A stretch of 64,000 nucleotides of DNA from Sapria himalayana. Taxonomy: Eukaryota; Streptophyta; Magnoliopsida; Malpighiales; Rafflesiaceae. The notes under the pieces are model-generated. The model did no database searches, was not told the DNA's origin, and saw only the letters and a list, made by a program, of their open reading frames with translations. The position numbers were made by a program, and so were the translations under genes. Of this stretch, positions 26,501 to 39,400 are shown piece by piece; the first letter of the stretch is position 1; each line of letters begins with the position of its first letter. The DNA is taken from NCBI GenBank assembly GCA_029783825.1, contig JAREIK010017903.1:1-64000 (forward strand), in the 5' to 3' direction.

Positions 26501-27754
26501 ACACTGTTATATCAATAAACTTTTAAACCCCGTAATGCCTTAATACATAAACCATTAAACTGCTATATACTACTTAATAATTAATAAATCTAATTTTTAT
26601 TTCAATTTATTATTATTTTAAATATTCATTTTAATTATTTATTAGTTTATTTTTATAGAAATTTTTATTAAAAAATAAATTATGAGTGCGACATATATAC
26701 TTTAAATAATTTATTTTTAATCAAAAAAAATATATACGCTTTTAAAAGAAGTATAAAAGAAGTATTATTAAAAATTAAAAATTATTATCAACTAATATAT
26801 TTCACTTTAATTTTGAATCAATTTGGATTTAGTAAATATTTTTTAATTAATAACTATCTTATTATAAATAGTTTATTAATTTAATTTTTTATCATTATTA
26901 TAATATCTATCAATAAAATTGTTTATATTTGTTTTATATGATATAGAATTATTAAAATAATTATAACTAAATATTGTATTCAAATTTCAAAAAATTTTAA
27001 ATATTATTAAAATTTCAAAGGTTATAACATTTGAAAATGACAAAAAATTACAAATTTTTTTTTGTTATTTTATTATTTAAATAAAACTTATAAATCACTA
27101 AATACCTAAAAGCATAATCACTAAACTCCTAAACGAAAATACATCAAAATACTTAAACCTTTAAACTAGTATATATTAATAATAAATCATAAATCTCATT
27201 TTAATTTTATTCAGTATAATTTTAAATTTTTATTTTATTTATTTATCAGTTTATTTTTATAGCAATCTTAATTACAAAATAAATTATTAGTGAGACAGAT
27301 ATAACTTAAATTAAACCGGTATACCCTAAATAATAAATAATAAATAATAAATCTCATTTTTTTCATTATAATTTTAAATATTCATTTTAATTATTAATTT
27401 TTTATTTTTATATAAATATTAATTAACAAATAAATTATGAGTTAGACAAATATAATTTATGTAAATTATTTTTAATCAAAAAAATATAGATAAACCTTTT
27501 AAAATAAAAAAAAAATTCAAAACAAAAAATTATTATATAATAATATATTTTGCTTTGCTTATGAATCATTTTATGTTTTGTAATTATATTTATTTGATAT
27601 CTATCTTATTAATAATAGATTATTAATTTATTTTTTGATCATTATTAGAATATTTATCACTAAAATTATTTATGTTGAATTTATATGATATATAATATAA
27701 TGATTATTATATCTAAATATTGAATTCACTTTTGAAAAAAAATTAAAAATTATT

Positions 27755-27786
27755 ATATTTTCAAAGGTTATAACCTTTGAAAATAT
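27755..27786. repeat. Satellite palindrome, perfect 32-bp copy
   Basis: Same perfect palindrome as at 13933-13964, here in the inverted array. Because the element is palindromic, its sequence is the same in both array orientations. Confidence 0.9.
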
Positions 27787-30700
27787 CAAAAAATAATAAA
27801 AATAAATGTTTTGTTATTTTATTTTTTAAATAAAATCAATAAACCACTAAATGCATACACAATTAAATCTGTAAACACCTAAACCCCGTAATACCTAAAT
27901 ACATAAACCATTAAACTGCTATATAATACATAATAATTAATAAATCTAATTTTAATTTTTATTTATTATAGTTTTAAATATTCATTTTAATTATTTATTA
28001 GTTTATTTTTATAGAAATATTTATTATAAAATAAATTATGAGTGCGACAACTATAATTTAATTTATATATTTTTAATCAAAAAAAATATATCCCCTTATA
28101 AAAGAAGTAAAAATTTAAAAATTAAAAATTATTATCCAAATATATTTTACTTTAATTTTGAATCAATTTGGGTTTTGTAAATATTTTTTAATTAATATCT
28201 ATTTTATTATTAGTAGTTTTTTAATTTAATTTTTGATCATTATTATAATATATATCAATAAAATTATTTATATTGAATTTATATCATATATAATTACTTA
28301 TATTATTATAACAAAATATCGTATTCACATTTCAAAAATTTTAAATATTATTATATTTTCAAAGGTTATAACCTATTAAAATGATAAAAAATTACAATTT
28401 TTTTTTGTTATTTTATTATGTAAATAAACCCTATAAACCACTAAATGCCTAAAAACATACATCGCTAAACTCCTAAACGACAAAACTTCTAAATACTTAA
28501 ACTATTAAATTGGTATACATTAATAATAAATCATAAATCACATTTTAATTTTCATTAAGTGTAATTGTAAAATTTTATTTTAGTTATTTATCAGTTTTTT
28601 TATAGAAATATTAATTACAAAAAAAATTATTAGTGAGACGGATCTATTTTAAATAATTTATTTTTTATCAAAAAATATATATATACTTATAAAAAGAAAC
28701 AAAGTTTTAAAAACAAAAATTTAATATTTTGTAATATATTTTATTTTGATTTTGAATAATTTTAGTTTTTGCAATTATATTTTAGTTTATACCATTCTTA
28801 TTAATAATAGTTTATTAATTTTTTATTGATCATTATTATAATATCTATTAATAAAATTATTTATATTGAGTTTACATTATATATAATTATTAAGAATATT
28901 ATAACTATATATTATATTAACATTTAAAAAAATTAAAAAATTATTATATTTTCAAAGGTTATAACCTTCAAAATATTAAAAAATATCAAAAAATATCAAA
29001 AAATTTAATTTTTTATTTTTTCATTCTTTAAATAAAAACTATAAATCACTCAAGGCCGAAACACATAAATCACTAAACCCCAAATGCCTAAATACTTAAA
29101 ACATTAAACTAGTATATCCTGAATAATAAATAATAAATCTCAATTTTATTTGTATTCATTATAATTTTAAATATTCATTTTAATTATTTATTAGTTTATT
29201 TTTATAGAATTATAAATTAAAAATAAATTATGTGGAAGACAAATATAATTTAAATAATTTACTTTAAATAACAAAAAATATAAACTTATAAAAAGAAGCA
29301 AAACATCAAAAATATTATTATTTACTATTATATATCACTTTGATTTTGAATAAATTTATGTTTTGCAAATATATTTTAAAAAATATCTATCTTATTAATA
29401 ATAGTTTATTAATTTATTTTTTGATCATTAATATAATATCTATCAATATAATTGTTTATATTGAATTAACATGATATATTATTATTAAGATTATCATAAC
29501 TAAATATAGTATTCACATATAAAAAAATTTAAAAATTGTTATATTTTTGAAGGTTATAACCTTCGAAAATGAAAAAAAAATAACAAAAATAAATTTTTTG
29601 TTATATCATTATTTAAATAAAACTTATAAACCATTAAATGCATGTATACATAAATCTCTAAAGTCCTAAACCCCGAAGCCCCTAAATACCTAAACCTTTA
29701 AACTCATAAACCTAAATATAATTTAAATAATTTATAGAAATATTAATTACAAAATAAATTATGAGTGACAAATCTAATTTAAATAATATATTTTTCAACA
29801 AAAAAAAAATATAAGCTTATAAAATGATGCAAAACTAAAAAAAATTATTATTTAGTAATAAATTTTACTTTGATTTTGAATCATTTTAGGTTTTTTAATT
29901 ATATTTTAATTTATATCTATCATATTAATAATAGTTTATTAATTTTTTTTTGATAATTGATATAATATAATCAATAAAATTGTTTATATTTTGTTTATAT
30001 TATATATAGTTATAATAATTATTATTACTAAATATTGTATTCACATTTTAAAAAAATTTTTAAATTATTATATTTTCTAATGTTATGACATTTGAAAATT
30101 TTAAAAAATATCAAAAATAAATTTTTTTATATTTCATTGTTTAAATAAAAGATATAAAACCATTAAATACCTAAATACTTAAATCAATAACTTTTAAATC
30201 TAGAAAAACCTAAATAGATAATTTTTTTAAACAGGCATATCCTAAATAATAAATAATAAATATCATTTTTATTTTTTTCATTATAATTTTAAATATTCAT
30301 TTTAATTATTTATTTGTTTATTTTTATATAAATATTAATTACAAAATAAATTATAAGTTCGACAAATATAATTTATATAAATGATTTTTCAACAAAAAAA
30401 TATAGATAAACTTATTAAAAGAAGAAAAAAATTAAAAACAAAAAATTATTATATAGTAATATATTTTACTTTGTTTCTGAATCATTTTAGGTTTTGTAAT
30501 TATATTTTAATTGTATCTAAAAATTAATAATAGATTATTAATTTATTTTTTGATCATTATTAGAATATTTATCAATAAAAATAAATTATATTTAATTTAT
30601 TTGATATATAGATTTAATAATTATTATAACTAAATATTGTATTCACTTTTAAAAAAAATCTAAAATTTATTATATTTTCAAAGATATAACCTTTGAACAT

Positions 30701-32608
30701 GTGAAAAAACAAAAAAAAATATTTTTTTATTATTTCATTGTTTAAATAAAACCTATAAATCACTAAATGCCTAAACACTTAAATCACTAAACTACAAAAT
30801 CCCGATACCCCTATATAGATAATCGTTTAAACGGGTTGACACTAAATAATAATTAATAAATCTCATTTTTATATATTTTCATTATAATTTAAAAAATTTA
30901 TTTTGATTGTTTAGGTTTTTATTATATATATATATATTAATTATAAAATAAATTATGAGTTAAAAATATAATTTATAAAAATTATTTTTCATCAAAAAAT
31001 AGATAAGCTTATAAAAAGAATTAAAATTTCAAAACAAATAATTAATATTAAGTAATATAATTTGCTTTGCTTTTGAATCATTTTATGTTTTGATATCATA
31101 TTTTAAGTAATATCAATCTTATTCATAATAGATTTTTAATTTATTTTTTCATAATTATTAGAATAATTATCAATAAAATTGTTTATATTGAATTTATATG
31201 ATATATACTTATTATGATTATTATAAATAAATATTTATTCACTTTTGAAAAAAATTTAAAAATAATTATATTTTCAAAGGTTATAGCCTTTGAAAATATC
31301 AAAAAATAATAAAAATAATTTTCTTTTTATTTTTTTTTAAATAAAACCTATAATCCACAAATGCATACACAATTAAATTGATAAACTTTTAAACCCCGTA
31401 ATGCCAAAATACATAAACCATTAAACTACTATATACTACTTAATAATAAGAAAATCTAATTTTTATTTCTATTTATTATAATTTTAAATATTCATTTTAA
31501 TTATTTATTAGTTTATTTTTATAGAAATATTTATTACAAAATAAAGTATGAGTGTGACAAATATAAGTTAATTTATTTATTTTTAATAAAAAAAATATAC
31601 GCTTATAAAAGTAGTAGAAATTTAAAAATTAAAAATTATTATCCAGCAATATATTTTACTTTAATTTTGAATCAATTTGGGTTTTGTAAATATTTTTTAA
31701 TTAATATCTATCTTTTTATTAATAGTTTATTAATTTAATTTTTTATCATTATTATATTATCTATCAATAAAATTGTTTATATTGAATTTATATGATATAT
31801 AATTATTGATATTATTAAAACTAAATATTGTATTCATATTTCAAAAAATTGTAAATATTATTTTATTTTCAAATGTTATAACCGATCAAAATGATAACAA
31901 ATTATAGAAATTTTTTTTGTTATTTTATTTTTTTATATAAAACCTATAAATCACTAAAAGCCTAAAAACATAAATCGCTAAACTCCTAACGACAAACCCT
32001 CTAAATACTTAAACTATTAAACTGGTATACATTAATAATAAATCTTAAATCTCATTTTAATTTTTATTCAGTATAATTTTAAATTTTTATTTTAATTATT
32101 TATCAGTTTATTTTTATAGAAATATTAATTACAAAATAAATTAGTAGTGAGATGGATCTAATTTAAATTAAATTGGTATCCCTAAATAATAAATAATAAA
32201 TCTCATTTTTATTTCATTATAATTTTAAATATTCATTTTAATTATTTATTTGTTTATTTATATATAAATATTAATTACAAAATAAATTATAAGTTTAACA
32301 AATATAATTTATATAAATTATTTTTCATTAAAAAAATATAGATAAACTTATTAAAAGAAGAAAAAATTCAAAAACAAAAAATTATTATATAGTAATATAT
32401 TTTTCTTTGCTTCTGAATCATTTTAAGTTTTGTAATTATATTTTAATTAATATATATCTTATTATTAATGAATTATTAAATTATTTTTTGATTATTATTA
32501 GAATATTTATCAATAAAATTGTTTATATTGAATTTATATAATATTTAAATATAATGATTAGTATAACTAAATATGTATTCACATTTGAAAAAAAATTTAA
32601 AGATTATT

Positions 32609-32640
32609 ATATTTTCAAAGGTTATAACCTTTGAAAATAT
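32609..32640. repeat. Satellite palindrome, perfect 32-bp copy next to hAT copy 2
   Basis: Perfect copy of the 32-bp palindrome, ending 68 bp before the transposon edge. The equivalent site beside copy 1 (near 4876) has one change in the core; beside copy 3 (42224-42232) only half of it remains. Confidence 0.9.
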
Positions 32641-32700
32641 TAAAAAATAATAAAAATAAATTTTTTGTTATTTTATTTTTTAAATAAAACCTATAAACCA

Positions 32701-32708
32701 CTAATTGC
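32701..32708. repeat. Left target-site duplication of hAT copy 2
   Basis: CTAATTGC, paired with CTAAATGC at 36398-36405 (7 of 8 match). It is the reverse complement of the same satellite word used by copy 1 (GCATTTAG). Confidence 0.85.
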
Positions 32709-32726
32709 TAGGTGTGCACATGGGAC
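32709..32726 (+). repeat. Terminal inverted repeat, hAT copy 2, 3' end of the transposase
   Basis: TAGGTGTGCACATGGGAC. Compared with the copy-3 end, position 5 is T instead of G and another base differs inside. It pairs imperfectly with 36380-36397. Confidence 0.83.
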
Positions 32727-33521
32727 GAGACGGAATGGGGATTACAAATCTCCAGTGCCTTCCCACAGTTGGAAAATTTTTTTTTGAAGATCCAAACCTG
32801 TCCCATAGGTTGAAATATCGGGACTGGACGGGACGTAGATCGGGGATTTTGGGTTGGAGAAAACGGTTCCGGGACGGAACGGAGTTCGGACATTTTTTTC
32901 AATTTATTTTTTTCAAACCAGCCAAGTCAGTTCATGTCGAAACCTTTTGTTGTACCATTTATCATTCCTTAGTTATGTATCTTTCAAAGTCAAATTGGGC
33001 CAATTTTGTTTTGTAAATAGGCTGAATACCGCAAACGAGTTCCATTACCTTGTCAAAAGCTTTGATGTGCAGAAAATGATAGAAATGTTAAATAGAACGG
33101 GACCGAGTTGTGTGCTTAATTTGGTTCTTTGTTTTTTCACAAGTTGGCTTTGGTCAGCCGAGTGAAAGTTAACCATAATAGTAATACTACATTTTTTAAA
33201 CAATTACTTAAAATATTAAGGAATAGCTAAAGATGACCACAAACATTGGTAGCAGCAATTACTACTTAAGTAATTGCTAAAATTAGGCAGCTTAATTAAC
33301 AAAAAAAATACAACTAATAACAACTATGATAATAATCATTTCAAAGGTTCATCCTGGAACAGCAACGAAAATCCAAACCCAATTAATTATCTCTTCTACA
33401 ACTCCTCCCATTTCTTCCTCCACCGTAGAAGGACAACCAATGATGAAAACGTGTTAATCATGTAGACATAAATTTCTAAGATGAAAGAGAAATAAAGAAA
33501 CAAAATATTACCGTATAAAAT

Positions 33522-35805
33522 TTAATACACCCATTCCAAATTTAGTTGGCCAACTATAGTTGGAAGAATATTTGGATCTTGTGACCCCTCTGAAAATTGT
33601 AATTGAACCATATTTTTATTAAATTGAATGAATAAAATAAGTAGAAGTGAAATTAAAATTTACAAGATTTTTATACTAACTTGATTCATTATCATAAAGG
33701 TCTTGAAATAATTCTTCAATTTCAATATGTTTGTTTGAGCTTCTCAACCAATCATGTAGATATATGAGAACTTCAGCTATAATAGGTGTTAAAGAACTCC
33801 TAGATTTATCTAAAGTTCTCCCCCCTGGTTCTAAATGTAGATTCGTAGGCCACTGTAGATGCTTGGATAGCAAATACATCTCTTGCTACATTTGCCAAAG
33901 AAGGATACCTAACCTCATTTACCTTCCACCAGTTTAGAAGATCAAAATCAATTCTACTTTTTTCAAGTTTGTTCTCCAAGTACCTATCCAACTCTTCCAA
34001 AGCTATAACTTCTTGTTCTTTCTCCAATTCAACAAAAAACCATCAACATAACTATTACTACCATCAAAGAAATCATCATTTTTCTTCAACACAATGGAAG
34101 AGAAATCATCTTCTTTTTATTCATCTTCAGTTAAATCTTTATAATCATTCATCATCTCATTTAAAGCATTTATAAGCTTTTTCACCAAATTTTTAGCCAA
34201 TTCCTTTCCATAATGCTAAGTGTACTTAACCTTGAGATATTTGAGCTTATATCTAGGATGAAACACTACTTCTACAAAAAGCATAATATTTGTTGACTGA
34301 AGAGAACCCGAATATTTTTTGAATTTATCCCACATTTTCATACACATTTCAGACAGCATTGTATCTCTACTATTTTCACAAAGCTCAATTTTTTTCAAAA
34401 TTCGAATAATCTGAAGAAAATAAACTCTAGAGGTAGAATATTATGAGTCGAAAATGTACAAGTTACCTCATAAAAAGTTTTCAAGAAACGAGCCAAAATT
34501 TTGCCGTTTGTTCAGTCTATCTCAATTGGAATGTTTGAACCAAAGTCCTTCAAAAACCTTTTGTCTTTGTCCTCCAACTTATCAAATTCTTTTTAATATT
34601 TTATATCAGTTTGTAGCATCAAATAAGTTGAATTCCATCTTATAGGACAATCTAATTGCAATTAAGATCCATTTGTCTATTTGCTTCTTCAACACATAAC
34701 TTAAAAATATCTAATCTTTTAAGACTGCTCCTCACATATTTCACCACACCTCTAATTTTTTGAATAGCACCCTCAACTACTGCAATGTCATCTCTAACAA
34801 TTAAGTTTAGGATATGAGCATAACATCTCATATGATAATTCTCACCTCTCAAAGGTACACCGCTTTTCTTCACAAGCCTTTTTTTCAATTGTTCAACTGC
34901 AACATCATTATTTGATGCATTGTCAATAGTAATGCACATCAACTTTCTCAAACCCCATTCATTCACGCAAAACTCAATAGCATTTCTAATATTAACTCCA
35001 GAATAACTTTTAATTACACAAAAGTTCAAAGCCTTTTAAGCATATTCCATTGAGAATCAATAAAATGAATAGTTAAACATATATAAGACAAATTTTGAAT
35101 GCTAGTCCAAGTGTCGATATTCAATGAAACTTTACAACAATGAGATGATATGCTATCAAATAATTTCTTTTTTTCCTTCACAAACAAAGAAATACAATCT
35201 CTCGACACAGAGCACCTAGATGGAATTTTAAATTGAGGCACAATAACATCACAAACCTCTTTAAACTCATCCCTCTCAACAAAACAAAAAGGCAATTCAT
35301 CTTTTATGATCATTTTCACCAAAGCCTCCCTAACTATTTGTTGATCAAATTGCCAACAAGTTAATTTGTTATCCTATGAACTAGTACCTTTAGTGAAACT
35401 CAACAAAGATTGTGACTTGTCTTTACCTTTGTGAGCTTTTATTAATTCTTTTTTGTGTGGAAATTTCCTACACGTCTCTCTCAAGTATTTCCATAAACCC
35501 GAAATACCTTGATCACTTTTTACCAAATATTCTTTCCGATACTATATACAAGCTGCCATACCAGTTTCATTTTCCTCTGAATCAACTAATATCTCATAAG
35601 TTTCCCAAACAGTAGACTTATACTTTTTATGAACTTGAGGTTCAGATGTACCTTGCCTTTATTTTACAATTGGAATTGAAGAACCTGCCGTAACAATAGG
35701 AAGATTCTTGAAAAAATGATGATTCGATTTTCCAGTACTTTAATCATTTAAGATGTTATCATCTTCAATTTATTGTATTTTTCATTTACAGCTGGATTGT
35801 GCCAT
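33522..35805 (-). pseudogene. hAT transposase pseudogene, copy 2
   Basis: Same gene as in copies 1 and 3, reading right to left. From the ATG at 35805 an early TGA replaces an Arg codon (KRK becomes K-stop), and the shared TAA follows. The BED-like part near 35540 has TAG between the Cys and Tyr. The RNase H-fold start is at 35026-35322, with NIDTWTS keeping the first catalytic Asp that copies 1 and 3 lack. A lost T near 35029 shifts the frame to 34652-35029 (ITIDNASNND, CYAHILNLIVRDDI). The region then degrades: ANRQMD replaces ANLTYES, and the shared TGA is at 34512-34514. A middle piece is at 34216-34398 (FHPRYKLKYLK). The dimerisation part is split between 33806-34027 (NWWKVNEVRYPSLAN, ASTVAYESTF) and 33676-33879 (RSSLTP, IEIEELFQDL). 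It is not functional. Confidence 0.93.
33590..33680 (-). other. Likely intron in the copy-2 transposase
   Basis: On the - strand GTTAGT starts at 33680 and TTTTCAG ends at 33590, giving 91 bp, the same length and edges as in the other two copies. Confidence 0.6.
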
Positions 35806-36379
35806 CTGCATTGCCATTAATTAATATGATATGTTAAGCATAAATACATATAAATATTTCAAACAAGCAAGCTCTACAAAACTAACTGTAACACATTCAG
35901 CCCACTCATTCGGCCCAACCACAACACCACAACCAATACTCAACAAAACTAATGGAGACACATAATATTAATAATAATTAATCACTCAATTCTCGTCAAA
36001 AAAAACAAACCAAAAGGCTGGTGGCATCTGGGACACGTTGGAGGCATCTAGAAGTTTGACGGACAATGGCTGGACCTAACTAAAGATGGCTGGAACAGCA
36101 TGAGGTGGCATGGAACTCGTCGGAACAGCAATAGGTGCGTCGGAATTAGATAGGGAGTAGCGGAATTGGTGGCATCTTCATGTTATATATATATATTCCT
36201 GGTTCTAGTATCAGTTTTTTAGGAGGGGATGGTTCTTAGGATGGATATTACTTAAGATCCGGAACCCTAACAAAAGAAAAAATATGTGACAGTACAAGAC
36301 GGGAAAGTCAAAGTCAACGGATTTTTCTCAGCCTCGAATCTTTCAGGACTAGACTTCGGGTCGGGTAGCGAATCTCCGA

Positions 36380-36397
36380 GTCGCGTGAGCAGCCCTA
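36380..36397 (-). repeat. Terminal inverted repeat, hAT copy 2, 5' end of the transposase
   Basis: Complement reads TAGGGCTGCTCACGCGAC. It shares TAGGGC with the left end of copy 1, which is the equivalent end, so the G-to-C change at position 6 is probably older than the split of these two copies. Confidence 0.83.
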
Positions 36398-36405
36398 CTA
36401 AATGC
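36398..36405. repeat. Right target-site duplication of hAT copy 2
   Basis: CTAAATGC, identical to the right duplication of copy 3 (45988-45995) and the exact complement of GCATTTAG at 1365-1372. Confidence 0.87.
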
Positions 36406-39400
36406 ATATAAAGTTAAATCAGTAAACTTCTAAACCTCGTGATGCCTAAATACATAAACCATTAAACCACTAAATACTACTTAATAATTAATAAATCTAT
36501 TTTTTATTTCTATTTATTATAATTTTAAATATTCATTTTAATTATTTATTAGTGTATTTATTTAGAAATATTTATTACAAAATAAATTATGAGTGGGACA
36601 AATATAATTTATATAATATATTATTTATCTAAGAAAAATATATGGTTATAAAAGAAGTATAAATTTAAAAATTAAAAATTATTATCAAGTAATATAAGTT
36701 ACTTTAATTTTGAATCAATTTGGGTTTTGTAAATATTTTTTAATTAATATCTAACTTAATATTAATAGTTTATAAATTTAATTTTTGATCATTAATATAA
36801 TATCTATCAATAAAATTATTTATATTAAATTTATATGATATATAATTATTAATATAATTATAACAAAATATTGTATTAAAATTTCATAAAATTTTAAATA
36901 TTATTATATTTTCAAAGGCTATAACATATAAGAATGAGAAAAAATTACAAATTTTTTTGTTGTTATTTTATTGTTTAAATAAAACCTATAAATCACTAAA
37001 TGCCTAAAGACATAAATTGCTAAACTCCTAAATGACAAAACCTTTAAATACTTAAACTATTAAACATGTGTACATTAATAAAAAATCATAAATCTCAATT
37101 TAATTTTTATTAAGTATAATTTTAAATTTTTATTTTAATTATTTATCAGTTTATTTTTATAGAAATATTAATTACAAAATAAATTATTAGTGAGACATAT
37201 CTAATTTAAATAATTTATTTTTCATCAAAAAAAAATATATCCTTATAAAAAGAGGCAAAATTTTAAAAAGAAAAATTTATTATTTAGTAATATATTTTGT
37301 TTTTATTTTGAATCATTTTAGATTTTGCAATTATATTTTAATTTATATCATTCTTATTAATACTAGCTTATTAATTTTTTATTGATCATTATTATAATAT
37401 CTATTACTAAATTTATTTATATTGAGTTTACATTATATATAATTATTAAGATTATTATTACTGAATATTATATTCACATTTAAATAAAATTAAAAATTAT
37501 TATAATTTCAAAGGTTATAACCTTCAAAAATTAAAAAAAAAATCAAAAAATTAAATTTTTTATTTTTTCATTCTTTAAATAAAAACTAAAATCACTAAAG
37601 GCCTAAACACTTAAATCACTAAACCCCAAAACACCTAAATACTTAAACCATTAAACTAGTATATCCTGAATAATAAATAATAAATCTCTATTTTATTTGT
37701 ATTCTTTATAATTTTAAATATTCATTTAAATTATTTATTAGTTTATTTTTATAGAATTATAAATTAAAAATTAATGATGAGGAAGACAGATATAATTTAA
37801 ATAATTTACTTTTAATAACAAAAAATATAAACTTATAAAAAGGATCAAAACATCAAAGAAAGCATTATTTTGTTTATATTTTACTTTGATTTTGAATAAA
37901 TTTATGTTTTGCAAATATATTTAAAATAATATCTATCTTATTAATAATAGTTTATTAATTTATTATATGATCATTAATATAATATATTTCAATAAAATTG
38001 TTTATATTGAAATAACATGATATATAATTATTAAGATTATCATAACTAAATATAGTATTCACATATAAAAAAAATTTAAAAATTGATATATTTTCAAAGT
38101 TTATAACTTCAAAAATTAGAAAAAATAACAAAAATAAATTTTTTGTTATATCATTGTTTAAATAAAACTTATAAACCATTAAATGCCTAAATGCATAAAT
38201 ATCTAAACTCCTAGACCCCGAAGCCCCTAAATACTTAAACCTTTAAACTCGTAAACCTTAAATATAATTTAAATAATTTATAGAAATATTAATTACAAAA
38301 TAAATTATGAGTGATACAAATATAATTTAAATAATATATTTTTCATCAAAAAAAATATAAGCTTATAAAATGATGCAAAGACTAAAAAAAATTATTATTT
38401 AGTAATAAATTTTTGATTTTGAATGATTTTAGGTTTATTAATTATATTTTAATTTATATCTATCATATTAATAATAGTTTATTAATTTATTTTTTGATAA
38501 TTGATATAATATCTATCAATAAAATTATTTATATTTAGTTTATATTATATATAGTTATAATATTTATTATTACTAAATATTGTATTCACATTTTTAAAAA
38601 TTTTTAAAATTATTATATTTTCAAATGTCATAACCTTTGAAAATTTGAAAAAATATCAAAAATAATTTTTTTGTTATTTAATTGTTTGAATAAAACCTAT
38701 AAACCATTAAATGCCTAAATACTTAAATCAATAACTTCTAAATCTCGAAACCCCTAAATTGATAAAATTTTTAAACATGTATATACTAAATAATAAATAA
38801 TAAATCTAATTTTTATTTTTGTCATTATAATTTTAATTATTCATTTTAATTATTTATTTGTTTATTTTTATATAAATTTTAATTATAAAATAAATTATAA
38901 GTTATATAAATATAATTTATATAAATTATTTATCAACAAAAAAATATAGATAAACTTAATAAAAGAAGAAAAAAATTAAAAACATAAAAATATTATATAG
39001 TAATATATTTTGCTTTGTTTCTAAATCATTTTAGGTTTTGTAATAATATTTTAATTGATATCTAACTTTTTAATAATAGATTATTAATTTATTTTTTGAT
39101 CATTATTAGAATATTTATCAATAAAACTATTTATTTTGAATTTATATGATATATAAATTTAATAATTATTATAACTAAATATTGTATTCACTTTTAAAAA
39201 AAATTTTAAAATTTTATATTTTCAAAGATTAACCTTTGAACATGCGAAAAAAGAAAAAAAATTATTTTTTTTTGTTTTTTTCATTATTTAAATAAAACCT
39301 ATAAATCACTAAATGCCTAAACACTTATATCACTAAACTACAAAATTCTGATACCCCTATATAGATAATCCTTTAAACCAATATACCCTAAATAATAATT

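Larger units (their letters stand above)
20549..32708 (-). repeat. AT-rich satellite array, block C (- orientation)
   Basis: About 20 monomers read on the - strand. Palindrome sites are near 21113, 21709, 22308, 22905, 23500, 24097, 24688, 25280, 25808, 26410, 27016, 27763, 28361, 28957, 29550, 30081, 30680, 31276, 31872 and 32617. Variant spacings of about 530 bp (from 25280 and 29550) and about 745 bp (from 27016 and 31872) mark the same types as in block B. The part 31270-32708 matches 4800-6240 in inverted order. Open frames here (24478-24660, 25603-25791 and others) are parallel translations of one monomer segment and are not genes. Confidence 0.93.
32709..36397 (-). mobile_element. hAT transposon copy 2, decayed (3689 bp)
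   Basis: A complete dead hAT element. The left end is TAGGTGTGCACATGGGAC; the right end, reverse-complemented, is TAGGGCTGCTCACGCGAC. An 8-bp target duplication flanks it and the transposase reads on the - strand. Both ends have drifted from TAGGGGTGC. The 5' side, about 35810-36397, holds GTCCC/CGGGA-type subterminal words, including GAC-rich runs at 36285-36395, and a short (TA)n run at about 36184-36196. The flanking satellite matches that of copy 1 in inverted order over roughly 6 kb in total. Confidence 0.95.

Noticed and set aside
32705..33165. Overlapping open frames of 103 codons near one end of hAT copy 2, with related frames at 4483-4680 and 42428-42745.
   Set aside because: They run opposite to the transposase through the element's 3' noncoding end, overlap each other in two frames and show no domain. 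Conservation follows from shared transposon descent.
33274..34175. + strand open frames within hAT copy 2 (33274-33465, 33731-33937, 33969-34175, 34454-34645, 35412-35615).
   Set aside because: They are antisense to the recognisable transposase segments and have no independent homology.
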